Part shown: positions 44,105-52,490 of the stretch, piece after piece
How positions within the stretch are numbered: position 1 is the first letter of the stretch
How the letters are laid out: every line of letters begins with the position of its first letter
Origin: Clostridia bacterium
GTDB taxonomy: Bacteria; Bacillota; Clostridia; Christensenellales; Aristaeellaceae
DNA: 54,073 nucleotides
Assembly (NCBI GenBank): GCA_017938795.1
Contig: JAGBAV010000133.1
Span: forward strand, 1-54,073
Direction: 5' to 3'
The notes under the pieces: generated by a model
The model's input: only the letters and a program-made list of their open reading frames with translations
Database searches by the model: none
What the model was told of the DNA's origin: nothing
Program-made: the position numbers and the translations under genes

Positions 44105-44808
44105 ACGCCGGCCTCGAATTTATAGCCTACGCCGTATACGGTGACGATGTCCCATGCCTTGCCCATTTCCTCACAGGCGAGCTTCTGACGCAGGCGCTTG
44201 ATGTGCGTATCCACCGTGCGGGTATCACCGAAGAAATCATAGCCCCAGATGCGCGAGAGAATCTGCTCCCGGTCAAACACGCGGCCGGGATGACTGCACA
44301 GCAGATGCAGAAGCTCGACCTCGCGCGGCGTGCAGGCGATGCTCTGGCCGCCGAGACGCACGCTGTAGCGCTCGGGCTGGATCTCAAGGGAGCCGTAGGT
44401 GAGGGTGGTCAGCGCCTCATCCTGCGCGGCGGTATTTGCGCCTGTGCGGCGCAGCACGGCCTTGATGCGGGAGACGACCTCGCGCGGGGAGAAGGGCTTG
44501 ACGATATAGTCGTCCGCGCCCATCTCAAGGCCGAGGATGCGGTCGATCTCCTCGCCGCGGGCGGTCAGCATGATGATGGGCAGCTGGCTGTCCCTGCGCA
44601 CAGCCTGACAGACCTCCATCCCGGTCATGCCGGGCATCATCTGATCCAGCAGCATCAGGTCATAGCGCTCCTTGCGGATCATCTCCAGCGCCTGCCTGCC
44701 GTCGGATGCGGAATCATGCAGGAAGTCCTCGTTATCCAGATAAAGGGAAAGCGACTGATGGACGATCGGATCATCGTCACAGATCAGGATGCGGTAATTC
44801 TTGCTCAT
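44101..44808 (-). CDS. OmpR/PhoB-family response regulator
   Basis: A 235-residue regulator. The receiver domain has acidic DDD at 11-13, the phosphorylation site D55 in LMLLDQMMPG, and the conserved Lys in VKPFSPREV near 105. The C-terminal winged helix (about 135-232) has RYSVRLGGQSIACTPREVELL and the recognition helix around TRTVDTHIKRLRQKL. AGAGGTG lies 7 bases before the ATG. It is the first gene of a two-gene operon with its kinase. Confidence 0.94.
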   Translation of the reverse strand: MSKNYRILICDDDPIVHQSLSLYLDNEDFLHDSASDGRQALEMIRKERYDLMLLDQMMPGMTGMEVCQAVRRDSQLPIIMLTARGEEIDRILGLEMGADDYIVKPFSPREVVSRIKAVLRRTGANTAAQDEALTTLTYGSLEIQPERYSVRLGGQSIACTPREVELLHLLCSHPGRVFDREQILSRIWGYDFFGDTRTVDTHIKRLRQKLACEEMGKAWDIVTVYGVGYKFEAGV

Positions 44809-44830
44809 GGGTATTCACCTCTCGTCTGCC

Positions 44831-44836
44831 ATTATA
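44831..44836 (-). promoter_or_regulatory. -10 element of the two-component operon
   Basis: Minus-strand TATAAT, 22 bases before the regulator's ATG. No good -35 is present at 16-18 bases, which suggests an activator-dependent promoter. Confidence 0.45.
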
Positions 44837-44883
44837 CCCGACGGGTGTGACAGGATTGTGAAGCAGTGATGGAAATCCGTGCT

Positions 44884-46725
44884 TTATTCGACCGGCAGTA
44901 CGGCAAGGCGGATCTGCGCGGAGGCATAGGGGACAAGCTCCGCGTCAAAGGCCTCGCCGGTTCCGGCGTCCGCCATGGGCGGTTGGTCGCAGCTCGCGCC
45001 GCGCATGCCCCAGTTGGTCAGCGTGCGCAGGCGCGCGCGGATGACGACGCCGTCCTGCGTCTCCTGCGCCTCCATCGGCTCGCTGGTGACGATCGCCGCG
45101 CCGAACGGAGCCTTCGCGCTGAGCGTTTCGCCGCTCTGCATCGTCTCCGGCGCATAGGCAAAGCGCAGCGGGCCGCGCGCGACGCACACAGCCTGATGAT
45201 AGAGCGGCAGGGTGCGCACGGACATGGGCAGGGTGAGAAGGATCTCGTCGCCGTCATGCCACTGGCGGTTGATCGTCAGGAAGGAACCGGCCTGCCCGCG
45301 CAGCACATCGCCCGCGACGGCGGCGCATGCGCCCTGCGCCCACTCCGGGATGCGCAGGTGGATCGGGAAGGCAGCGCTGCGGTCGAGGCTCAGGCGGATG
45401 CGGACGCTGCCGCTCTCGGGATAGCGGCTCTCCACATGCAGCTGCACGGCGGCCTCGCCGATGCGGTAGCGCACGGAGCAGGGGGCGTAGCCGATCGCAG
45501 CAAAACCTTCGTCGCGCGAGAGCATCCACTGATGCTGGGCGAATCGGGGCAGCGCAGCGAGCAGCGCGCAGAGGGATGCGCTGTCCTCAAGGGCGAAGAG
45601 GCCTGCGCCGTCATGGCTCAGCGGGAAGCGCTCCGCGCGGCTGAGCAGCGTCTGGTTGGCCTGCTGGATGGGCTGGATGCTGCGTCCGTCCGGCGCGAAA
45701 GCGGCGGCGACGCCGTTGTAGATCACGGTCTCGAGCTGATCTGCGCCGTGCTCGCCGGATGGGCAGGAGAGCATCGTCTCCAGCGAGGCGGCGAGCTCGC
45801 AAAGGCTCTTCGCGCTCACGCCGCGGCTGGGGTGCGTGCCGGCGAGGAGCGGATCGGCGGTGACGCCGCCGCAGGCAGCGCCGTGCGCCTTATTCAGGCG
45901 GACAATGCCGACCTCCGGCGCGGAGAGGTGCTTGGCGGAGCCTGTGAGCACGCCGCACAGCGCGCTGGCGCGCAGAGCCTCGCATAGATTCGCGCCGTCC
46001 GCCGTGCGCAGCAGATGATGGTAATAGCCGCCCTCGTCCTCGTCCTTGAGCGCGTCAAGCAGCGCCTCGGCGGAGATGGTGCGGGAAATGGGCGTGCGAT
46101 AGGGGAAGGCATGGAAGAGCGAGGTCGAATCCGCGCCCTGGCTGACGAGCGTCATCAGCACGGAGAGGATGGCTTTCTGCCCGGTGACGTTGTAGAGGAA
46201 GATACCCGCCTCGAGCGTATCGGCGGTGTGCATGGCGTCCTGCGCGGAGAGCGGGGATTCGGGCAGCGTGTCGCGCAGATACTTCATATAGCGCAGCATG
46301 AAGGTCAGCAGGCGCTTTTCGCCGCTGGCGCTGTAGGCCCATGTGAGCGCGCGCAGCATTCTGCCGCGGGCGGCGAAGGTCTCATCCTCCGCGCCGAAGC
46401 TGCCGTCCTCGCGCTGGGCGTCGGCCACGCGCATGGCAAGGCGCAGACCCTCGCGGCGCAGCTCCTCATCACCAAGGAGAGAGGCCGTCAGCAGCGTTGC
46501 CTCAAGCAGATCGGCTGCGGGCATGCCGCCGGCCTCCGCGCCGCCGTACCAGACGCTCGCTGCGCCGCAGGCGGGGAAGATGGACGCGCAGCGGGAGAGC
46601 AGACCCGCGCGCAGGGAGACAAGGCGGTCGTGCAGGCTGCCTTTGGCGGTGACGGCGCCGGCAGGGAGCGGCGCAAAGCGGCCGGGCGCCAGCGGCGCGC
46701 GGGCAAAGAACGTACGGGTGAGCAT
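44884..46725 (-). CDS. Divergent GH127-like (DUF1680) protein
   Basis: A 613-residue protein related to GH127 beta-L-arabinofuranosidases: an (alpha/alpha)6 helical domain (about 30-400) followed by beta-sandwich domains with IPIHLRIPEWAQG-like and INRQWHDGDEILLTLPM segments. YMKYLRD, GIFLYNVTGQKAILS and LETVIYNGVAAAFAPDG fit the family. The zinc-thiolate site seems lost: where the family has E-T-C I see SLC (about 45800), and where it has CCPPN I see ED-SAS (about 45580). The reading is by eye. No signal peptide, so cytoplasmic. The ATG at 46725 has GGAGG at 8 bases; an ATG at 46800 lacks a site. It is divergent from glgB. Activity is doubtful. Confidence 0.72.
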   Translation of the reverse strand: MLTRTFFARAPLAPGRFAPLPAGAVTAKGSLHDRLVSLRAGLLSRCASIFPACGAASVWYGGAEAGGMPAADLLEATLLTASLLGDEELRREGLRLAMRVADAQREDGSFGAEDETFAARGRMLRALTWAYSASGEKRLLTFMLRYMKYLRDTLPESPLSAQDAMHTADTLEAGIFLYNVTGQKAILSVLMTLVSQGADSTSLFHAFPYRTPISRTISAEALLDALKDEDEGGYYHHLLRTADGANLCEALRASALCGVLTGSAKHLSAPEVGIVRLNKAHGAACGGVTADPLLAGTHPSRGVSAKSLCELAASLETMLSCPSGEHGADQLETVIYNGVAAAFAPDGRSIQPIQQANQTLLSRAERFPLSHDGAGLFALEDSASLCALLAALPRFAQHQWMLSRDEGFAAIGYAPCSVRYRIGEAAVQLHVESRYPESGSVRIRLSLDRSAAFPIHLRIPEWAQGACAAVAGDVLRGQAGSFLTINRQWHDGDEILLTLPMSVRTLPLYHQAVCVARGPLRFAYAPETMQSGETLSAKAPFGAAIVTSEPMEAQETQDGVVIRARLRTLTNWGMRGASCDQPPMADAGTGEAFDAELVPYASAQIRLAVLPVE

Positions 46726-46936
46726 GGACACAACCTCCATATACAGGGCGCAGGACGCGCCGGAATTAACAGAATCCGGAAGCCGGATGACAGGCGGCAC
46801 ACGATGACCAGCATAGTATGCCGCATACAGTTTACCTTAGAATACCGCCCTTCGTCAACAGAGGATTGCGCTGGTCAGCGTGGGCATGTTGCGGCAGAAT
46901 TTGGTGAAACTGTGAAGGCTTAATCGCATGATAGTG

Positions 46937-46965
46937 TTGAAAATGCGGATGAAAAGGAGTACAAT
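46937..46965 (+). promoter_or_regulatory. Promoter of glgB
   Basis: TTGAAA (46937-46942), 17-base spacer, TACAAT (46960-46965). The leader to the ATG is about 27 bases. Confidence 0.85.
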
Positions 46966-46998
46966 CAAAAGAGAATACCGTTGAGAGGAGCTTTCTTG

Positions 46999-49029
46999 AT
47001 GGAAAAAACAGCAAAAAAGCGCACGCAGACGCTGCGCATTATTCGTGAGGACCCCTACCTTGCTGCGCATGAGGGCGACATCCGCGAGCGCCTCAACAGA
47101 TACCGCAGGAAGAAACGTGATCTGCTCAAGGCAGGGCAGACTCTTTCTGACTTTGCGAACGGACATATGCACTTTGGTTTCCACAAGACGAAGAAGGGCT
47201 GGGTATACCGCGAGTGGGCGCCTGCCGCCAAGGCGATGCATCTGATCGGCGATTTCAACGGATGGAACCGCGAAAGCCACCCGATGAAGAACATGGGCGA
47301 CGGCAGCTGGGAGATCGAGATTGACGGCCGCCGCACGCTGGCGCATCTCTCCCGCGTGAAGGTCTGCGTGACCAGCGACGCCGGCAGGGAGGACCGCATC
47401 CCTCTGTACGCGACCTATGTCAGGCAGAACAAAGAAACCAACGATTTCAGCGCGGTGATCTGGAATCCGCGCAAGACGTTTGAATGGACGGACGAGGGCT
47501 TCCGCCCCAAGCGCAATGTGCCGCCGCTGATCTATGAATCCCACATCGGCATGGCGACTGAGGAGGAGCGCGTGGGCACCTACCTCGAGTTCATGCGCGA
47601 TATCCTGCCGCGCATCAAGCGCGACGGCTACAACACCGTGCAGCTGATGGCTGTGATGGAGCATCCGTATTACGCGTCCTTCGGCTATCAGGTGGCGAAT
47701 TTCTTCGCGGCCTCTTCGTGGTACGGCACGCCGGACGACCTCAAGGCGCTCATCAACGAGGCGCACAGGCTGGGTCTGTCCGTGCTGCTGGATCTGGTGC
47801 ATTCCCATGCGGTGAAGAACACTGCCGAGGGCATCAACTCCTTCGACGGCACGGTCGGCCAGTTCTTCAAGGAGGGCGCGGCGGGCGATCACCCGGCGTG
47901 GGGCTCCAAGGTGTTTGATTACGGCAAGAACGGCGTGCTGCACTTCCTGCTCTCCAACATCAAGTTCTGGCTGGAGGAGTATCACTTCGACGGCTTCCGC
48001 TTTGACGGCGTGACCAGCATGCTCTATCATGATCACGGTCTGGGCACTGCGTTCATGAACTACGGCCAGTACTTCTCTGCCAACACCGACAACGACGCGG
48101 TGACCTACCTGCAGCTGGCGGCGGAGCTGACCCATGAGGTCAAGAAGGGCAGCGTGCTCATTGCCGAGGACATGAGCGGCATGCCGGGCATGTGCCTGCC
48201 GATCAAGGACGGCGGCATCGGCTTTGACTACCGCCTGAGCATGGGTCTGCCGGACTTCTTCATCAAGACGATCAAGGAGCGGGAGGACGGCTACTGGGAG
48301 ATGGGCAAGCTCTTCTACGAGCTGGTTTCCCGCCGTCCGGGCGAGAAGTGCGTGGCCTACGCCGAGTCTCATGATCAGGCGCTGGTCGGCGACAAGACAA
48401 TCATGTTCCGCCTTGCTGACAAGGAAATGTACTGGGGCATGAACAGGGGCGATCAGAATCTGATCGTTGAGCGCGCCGTTGCGCTGCACAAGATGATCCG
48501 CCTTGTGACCATCGGCGCCGGCGGCGACGGCTACCTCAACTTCATGGGCAACGAGTTCGGTCATCCGGAATGGATCGACTTCCCGCGCGAGGGCAACGGC
48601 TGGAGCTTCAAGAATGCCCGCCGCCTGTGGTCCCTGTCGGACAACGGCTTCCTGCGCTATCAGCAGCTGGGCGACTTTGATAAGGCGATGGTGCGCCTTG
48701 TCAGGCAGTACAGCGTGCTGCAGGGCGGCTATGCCCATTCCCTGCGCCAGCATGAGCAGGACCAGATCCTCGTCTATGAGAAGGCGGGCTGCATCTTCGC
48801 CTTCAACTTCCACCCGAGCAACTCCCAGACCGGGCTGTTTATCCCCGTGTCGGATCTGGGCGAATATGAGGTTCTGCTCTCCACGGACGACAAGGAGTTC
48901 GGCGGCTACGACCGCATCGACAAGAGCGTCATCTACCATACCTGGGCGAAGGATCCGCAGTTCGGCGACGGCTTCGCGGTATATCTGCCGGCGCGTACGG
49001 CAATTGTGCTGCGCAAGAAGAACGGCTGA
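46999..49029 (+). CDS. glgB: 1,4-alpha-glucan branching enzyme, eukaryote-type (GH13_8)
   Basis: A 676-residue glycogen branching enzyme that closely follows plant, yeast and animal branching enzymes rather than E. coli-type GlgB. Landmarks are YESHIGMATEEERVGTY, QLMAVMEHPYYASFGYQV, NFFAASSWYGTPDDLK and LDLVHSHAVKN. Catalytic residues by motif are D336 (GFRFDGVTSM), E390 (IAEDMSG) and D459 (ESHDQ). A CBM48-like domain precedes (about 60-160) and an all-beta C-domain follows. The ATG at 46999 has AGAGGAG 8 bases away; an upstream TTG is rejected. It stands apart from the glycogen breakdown genes but in the same window. Confidence 0.93.
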   Translation: MEKTAKKRTQTLRIIREDPYLAAHEGDIRERLNRYRRKKRDLLKAGQTLSDFANGHMHFGFHKTKKGWVYREWAPAAKAMHLIGDFNGWNRESHPMKNMGDGSWEIEIDGRRTLAHLSRVKVCVTSDAGREDRIPLYATYVRQNKETNDFSAVIWNPRKTFEWTDEGFRPKRNVPPLIYESHIGMATEEERVGTYLEFMRDILPRIKRDGYNTVQLMAVMEHPYYASFGYQVANFFAASSWYGTPDDLKALINEAHRLGLSVLLDLVHSHAVKNTAEGINSFDGTVGQFFKEGAAGDHPAWGSKVFDYGKNGVLHFLLSNIKFWLEEYHFDGFRFDGVTSMLYHDHGLGTAFMNYGQYFSANTDNDAVTYLQLAAELTHEVKKGSVLIAEDMSGMPGMCLPIKDGGIGFDYRLSMGLPDFFIKTIKEREDGYWEMGKLFYELVSRRPGEKCVAYAESHDQALVGDKTIMFRLADKEMYWGMNRGDQNLIVERAVALHKMIRLVTIGAGGDGYLNFMGNEFGHPEWIDFPREGNGWSFKNARRLWSLSDNGFLRYQQLGDFDKAMVRLVRQYSVLQGGYAHSLRQHEQDQILVYEKAGCIFAFNFHPSNSQTGLFIPVSDLGEYEVLLSTDDKEFGGYDRIDKSVIYHTWAKDPQFGDGFAVYLPARTAIVLRKKNG

Positions 49030-49059
49030 GCGACGGCATAACAGACAGACAGCATCATC

Positions 49060-49092
49060 CGCTGCCGTGCGATTGCGCGGCAGCGTTTCTTC
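49060..49092 (+). terminator. Terminator after glgB
   Basis: CGCTGCCG / CGGCAGCG stem (49060-49067, 49078-49085), 10-base loop, then TTTCTTCTT. Confidence 0.8.
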
Positions 49093-49130
49093 TTGAAATC
49101 ATCCCAAAAACATTCGGACGGAGGAATACC

Positions 49131-49910
49131 ATGGCGACCGTATTGCTGCTGGGCGATATCACTGGGCGCAGCCGCGTGGCGCTGCGCATGCAGACCGCCG
49201 TGCTGGAGGCGAAGGGGCATGAGGTGCTTGCGCTGCCGACGGCGCTGATCTCCAATACGCTGAACCTCGGGCGGCACTGCGCGATGGACACAACGCAGTA
49301 TCTGCTGGATTCCCTGCGCGTGTGGGAGGAGCTTGGCCTTTCCTATGACCTGCTGTCCGTCGGGTATGTGACGGGGGAGGCGCAGGCTGCGGCGCTTTGC
49401 GGCGTCATGCGCGGGGCACGGGCGCGCGGCGTGTATACGATGGTCGATCCCATCCTCGGCGACGGCGGCAGGCGGTATAATTCCGTCACAGCGGGACAGG
49501 AGGCGGGCATGCGCATGCTCATGGAGGAGGCCGACCTGATCACGCCGAATCTGACGGAGGCCTGCCTGCTCTCCGGCGTGCCCTATGAGGAGGCGGCGCA
49601 GGGCGGCGCTGCGCTCGATGCTGCGATAGACCTCCTTACCGGGGGACGGCGCAGCGTGCTGGTCACGGGCTGCTATACCGGGGACGGCGGGCGCGCTGTC
49701 TGCGGCATGGATACTGCGGCGGGCGCGCGCATCCGCCTGCCGTATGAGAAGATCCCCGGTCATCACTGGGGCACGGGTGATCTGTACAGCGCGGCGCTGA
49801 TGGATGCGCTGCTCTCCGGCTGCGGGCTGAAGGAAGCTGCGGCGCATGCGGCGGATGCCGTCACGCGTGAGCTGCTGCGCGGCGGAGAGGGGCTGCTGCC
49901 GCAGGCGTGA
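49131..49910 (+). CDS. Pyridoxal/pyridoxamine kinase-like (PfkB/ribokinase superfamily)
   Basis: A 259-residue kinase of the PdxK/PdxY type, which phosphorylates pyridoxal or pyridoxamine to the cofactor form. YTMVDPILGDGGRRYNSVTA and LITPNLTEACLLSGVPY are the family segments, and HHWGTGDLYSAALM has the GTGD phosphate-binding anion hole with the catalytic Asp. The N-terminus DITGRSRVAL differs from the usual DISGVGRCSL. The ATG follows GGAGG at about 9 bases. It lies between glgB and the isc genes without sharing a clear function. Its product would be the cofactor for hisC, iscS and glgP nearby. Confidence 0.85.
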   Translation: MATVLLLGDITGRSRVALRMQTAVLEAKGHEVLALPTALISNTLNLGRHCAMDTTQYLLDSLRVWEELGLSYDLLSVGYVTGEAQAAALCGVMRGARARGVYTMVDPILGDGGRRYNSVTAGQEAGMRMLMEEADLITPNLTEACLLSGVPYEEAAQGGAALDAAIDLLTGGRRSVLVTGCYTGDGGRAVCGMDTAAGARIRLPYEKIPGHHWGTGDLYSAALMDALLSGCGLKEAAAHAADAVTRELLRGGEGLLPQA

Positions 49911-49971
49911 CAGAGGAGAATGCTTCCATGCATCAAAAGGGCGCATCTGCGGCAAAATACCTATAATCCTA

Positions 49972-50000
49972 TTGACGTAGTATGAATTGGGTGCTATACT
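49972..50000 (+). promoter_or_regulatory. Promoter of iscR-iscS-iscU with candidate operator
   Basis: TTGACG (49972-49977), 17-base spacer, TATACT (49995-50000). An imperfect inverted repeat CCTATT / AATTGG spans the -35 and spacer (49968-49990), as expected for an Rrf2/IscR-type site. Confidence 0.7.
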
Positions 50001-50028
50001 GTGATGCGGACAGCAAGGAGGGATGAGC

Positions 50029-50475
50029 ATGATGATCTCGACCAAGGGGCGCTACGCACTGCGCATCATGGCGGATCTGGCGCAGCATGACGGCGAGACG
50101 CCGGTGAGCGTGCGCGAGATTGCACAGCGTCAGGAGATCTCCGGGAAATACATGGAGCAGATCATCAGCGTGCTCAGCCGTGCGGGTCTTCTGCGCAGCG
50201 TACGCGGCGCGCAGGGCGGGTATCATCTGGCGAAGAGCCCGGACGATATCACCGTCGGCATGATCCTTCGCGCGACGGAGGGCGATCTCGCCCCGGCGGA
50301 ATGCGTCGGCAGCGACAACGCGCCCTGTGAGCGCAGGGGGGAGTGCCCCTCGCATCTGGTCTTCTCAAGGGTATACAGCGCAATCAACGGCGTCATCGAC
50401 GGCATCTGCCTGAGCGATCTGCTCCCGGAGGGGAACCCGGTCGAGCGGGCGAAGCGGCCGCGCGGCTGCCTGTGA
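50029..50475 (+). CDS. iscR: Rrf2-family iron-sulfur regulator (IscR-like)
   Basis: A 148-residue winged-helix regulator. The N-terminal ISTKGRYALRIMADLA and the wing SVRGAQGGYHLAKSP are typical. The cysteines C92, C100 and C106, followed by H109, sit like the [2Fe-2S] ligands of IscR (C92, C98, C104, H107). It should sense Fe-S status and repress its own operon. The ATG at 50029 is chosen as GGAGG lies 7 bases before; an ATG at 50023 is too near. It is 52 bases upstream of iscS. Confidence 0.9.
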   Translation: MMISTKGRYALRIMADLAQHDGETPVSVREIAQRQEISGKYMEQIISVLSRAGLLRSVRGAQGGYHLAKSPDDITVGMILRATEGDLAPAECVGSDNAPCERRGECPSHLVFSRVYSAINGVIDGICLSDLLPEGNPVERAKRPRGCL

Positions 50476-50527
50476 GGGGACCGGCGGTCCGGACACAGCA
50501 AATGATGGATATATGGAGGATGATCCT

Positions 50528-51700
50528 ATGATCTATATGGATAATGCGGCTACAACGAGGATGAGCGAGCGCGTGTTTGAGGCGATGCGCCCGTATATGA
50601 TGGAGAACTACGCCAACGCCGCCGGCACCTACAGCTTCGCGGCGAAGAGCAGCGCGGCGATTGAGCATGCGCGCGCGCAGATTGCGAAGGTCATCGGCGC
50701 GAAGGCGAACGAGATCGTCTTCACCTCCGGCGGCACGGAGAGCGATAACTGGGCGCTCAAGGGCGTGGTCGCGGCCAATGCCGCCAAGGGCCGCCATATC
50801 ATCACCTCCGCGATTGAGCATCACGCGATCCTGCACAGCGCCGATGCGCTGAAGAAGCAGGGCTGCGAGGTGACGATCCTGCCGGTCGATGCGGACGGTC
50901 TTGTCAATCCTGCCGACGTTGAGGCGGCGATCCGCCCGGATACCGTGCTCATCTCCATCATGGCGGCGAACAACGAGATCGGCTCCGTGCAGCCGCTTGC
51001 CGAGATCGGCGAGATCGCGCATCGTCACGGCGTGATCTTCCATACCGATGCGGTGCAGGCCTTCGGTCATATTCCGATGAATGTGGATGAGATGCACATC
51101 GACCTGCTCTCCGCCAGCGCACATAAGTTCCACGGTCCCAAGGGTGTGGGCATCCTCTACGTGCGCAAGGGGACGAAGATCGGCGTCTTCATGGATGGCG
51201 GCGCGCAGGAGAAGCGCCGCCGCGCCGGCACCAGCAACGTGCCGGGCATCGTGGGCATGGGCGAGGCTGCTCAGGCTGCGATGGAGGCTATGGCGACCGA
51301 GCTCCCTGCCGTGCAGGCGCTGCGCGACCATCTGATTGCGCGTATTGAGAGCGAAATCCCTTATGTAAAGGTCAACGGCCACCGTGAGAAGCGCCTGCCG
51401 GGCAACGTCAATGTCTGCTTCCGCTTCATCGAGGGCGAGGGCATGCTGATGCTGCTGGATGCTGCGGGCATCTGCGCGTCCAGCGGCTCCGCCTGCACCA
51501 GCGGCTCGCTGGATCCGTCCCATGTGCTGCTGGCCATCGGCCTGCCGCATGAGATCGCGCATGGCTCCCTGCGCCTGTCGCTGGGCGAGTACAACACGCG
51601 CGAGGAGGTCGACGAGGTCGTCGAGCAGCTCAAGGTGATCATCCCGCGCCTGCGCAGCATGTCCCCGCTGTACGAGGATTTCGTCAGGAACCATCAGTAA
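50528..51700 (+). CDS. iscS: Cysteine desulfurase (IscS/NifS)
   Basis: A 390-residue PLP enzyme giving sulfur for Fe-S clusters and thiolation. MIYMDNAATT is the N-terminal signature, SASAHKFHGPKG holds the PLP lysine K200, and SSGSACTSG the persulfide-carrying C323 on its flexible loop, in the group I (IscS/NifS) pattern. The ATG at 50528 follows GGAGG at 8 bases. It is followed 35 bases later by iscU. Confidence 0.95.
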   Translation: MIYMDNAATTRMSERVFEAMRPYMMENYANAAGTYSFAAKSSAAIEHARAQIAKVIGAKANEIVFTSGGTESDNWALKGVVAANAAKGRHIITSAIEHHAILHSADALKKQGCEVTILPVDADGLVNPADVEAAIRPDTVLISIMAANNEIGSVQPLAEIGEIAHRHGVIFHTDAVQAFGHIPMNVDEMHIDLLSASAHKFHGPKGVGILYVRKGTKIGVFMDGGAQEKRRRAGTSNVPGIVGMGEAAQAAMEAMATELPAVQALRDHLIARIESEIPYVKVNGHREKRLPGNVNVCFRFIEGEGMLMLLDAAGICASSGSACTSGSLDPSHVLLAIGLPHEIAHGSLRLSLGEYNTREEVDEVVEQLKVIIPRLRSMSPLYEDFVRNHQ

Positions 51701-51735
51701 AACTCAATCTTCATCATATATCGGAGGAATCAGCT

Positions 51736-52173
51736 ATGTATACCGAACAGGTCATGGACCATTTCATGCATCCGCGCAATGTCGGCGAGATTGAGGGCGC
51801 CAGCGGCGTTGGCACCGTTGGCAACGCCAAGTGCGGCGACATCATGCGTATCTATCTGGATATCGACGAGAATCAGATTGTCCGCGACGCGAAGTTCAAG
51901 ACCTTCGGCTGCGGCGCGGCGATCGCCACCAGCTCGATGGCGACGGAGATGATCATCGGCAAGACCGTGCAGGAGGCGCTGACCGTCACCAATAAGGCGG
52001 TCATGGAGGCGCTGGGCGGCCTGCCGCCGGTGAAGGTCCATTGCTCCCTGCTCGCCGAGCAGGCCGTGCATGCTGCGCTGTGGGACTATGCGCAGAAGAA
52101 CGGCATCGTGATTGAGGGCCTTGAGCCTCCGGTTGACGATGTGGACGAGCTCGAACACGAGGAAGAGGAATAA
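51736..52173 (+). CDS. iscU: Iron-sulfur scaffold protein (IscU/NifU N-terminal type)
   Basis: A 145-residue scaffold on which Fe-S clusters form. The three cluster cysteines C33 (NAKCGD, with the following Asp), C59 (FGCGAAIATSS) and C103 (VHCSLLAE) are all present. The C-terminus is acidic (DELEHEEEE). It has no HscA/HscB/ferredoxin genes after it, as in the short clostridial isc operon. The mnmA gene often found next in Clostridia is not here. A terminator follows. Confidence 0.95.
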   Translation: MYTEQVMDHFMHPRNVGEIEGASGVGTVGNAKCGDIMRIYLDIDENQIVRDAKFKTFGCGAAIATSSMATEMIIGKTVQEALTVTNKAVMEALGGLPPVKVHCSLLAEQAVHAALWDYAQKNGIVIEGLEPPVDDVDELEHEEEE

Positions 52174-52177
52174 TCAA

Positions 52178-52210
52178 AGGAGCGTCCGGGGCAGACCGGG
52201 CGCTCCTTTT
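52178..52210 (+). terminator. Terminator after iscU
   Basis: GGAGCGTCCGG / CCGGGCGCTCC stem (with a G-U pair) and a TTTTG tail, directly after the stop. Confidence 0.9.
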
Positions 52211-52245
52211 GTATGCTGCCGGAGGGGAAGACGGCTGCTGGATCA

Positions 52246-52279
52246 GCAAAACCGCCGCATGCTCAGCGGCATGCGGCGG
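52246..52279 (-). terminator. Terminator of the 56-residue protein gene
   Basis: CCGCCGCATGC / GCATGCGGCGG perfect stem with a 6-base loop, followed on the minus strand by TTTTGC. It starts 5 bases after the stop codon. Confidence 0.88.
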
Positions 52280-52284
52280 CAATC

Positions 52285-52455
52285 TCAGTTCTTTTTCTTC
52301 TGATGACAGGCATAGGACAGACACAGGCAGCCGAGAGAAAGGAACGCAGAGGAGAGCGCGCCATTCTCCGAATGGAGCAGATGATTCACAGCGCCTGCGG
52401 CAAAGCAGAGCGCAGCCAGCAGAAAGAGAATGGACAGGATTCGGGTGTACTTCAT
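52285..52455 (-). CDS. Small hypothetical membrane protein (56 aa)
   Basis: A 56-residue frame, too short for many gene finders. It has two hydrophobic stretches (about residues 6-24, and 36-50 with several Cys) and a basic end HQKKKN. The ATG follows GAGGTGAT, a strong ribosome binding site about 6 bases away, and a perfect terminator closes it. It lies 35 bases after the stop of the secreted glycine-rich protein, so the two may share a transcript. I do not recognise the family. The two helices suggest a small membrane protein or a two-helix hairpin. Confidence 0.75.
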   Translation of the reverse strand: MKYTRILSILFLLAALCFAAGAVNHLLHSENGALSSAFLSLGCLCLSYACHQKKKN

Positions 52456-52490
52456 AGCCAATCACCTCATATGCAGTCTTGAGAATGCGC

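Noticed and set aside
42128-44125. A plus-strand frame starting after TTTGGAGGG at 42128, antisense to the kinase gene
   Set aside because: The ribosome binding site looks good, but the frame runs through the kinase terminator and antisense to the whole kinase gene, with shadow-type composition.
46800-46810. Longer GH127-like protein starting at 46800
   Set aside because: No ribosome binding site there, and GGAGG sits exactly before the ATG at 46725.
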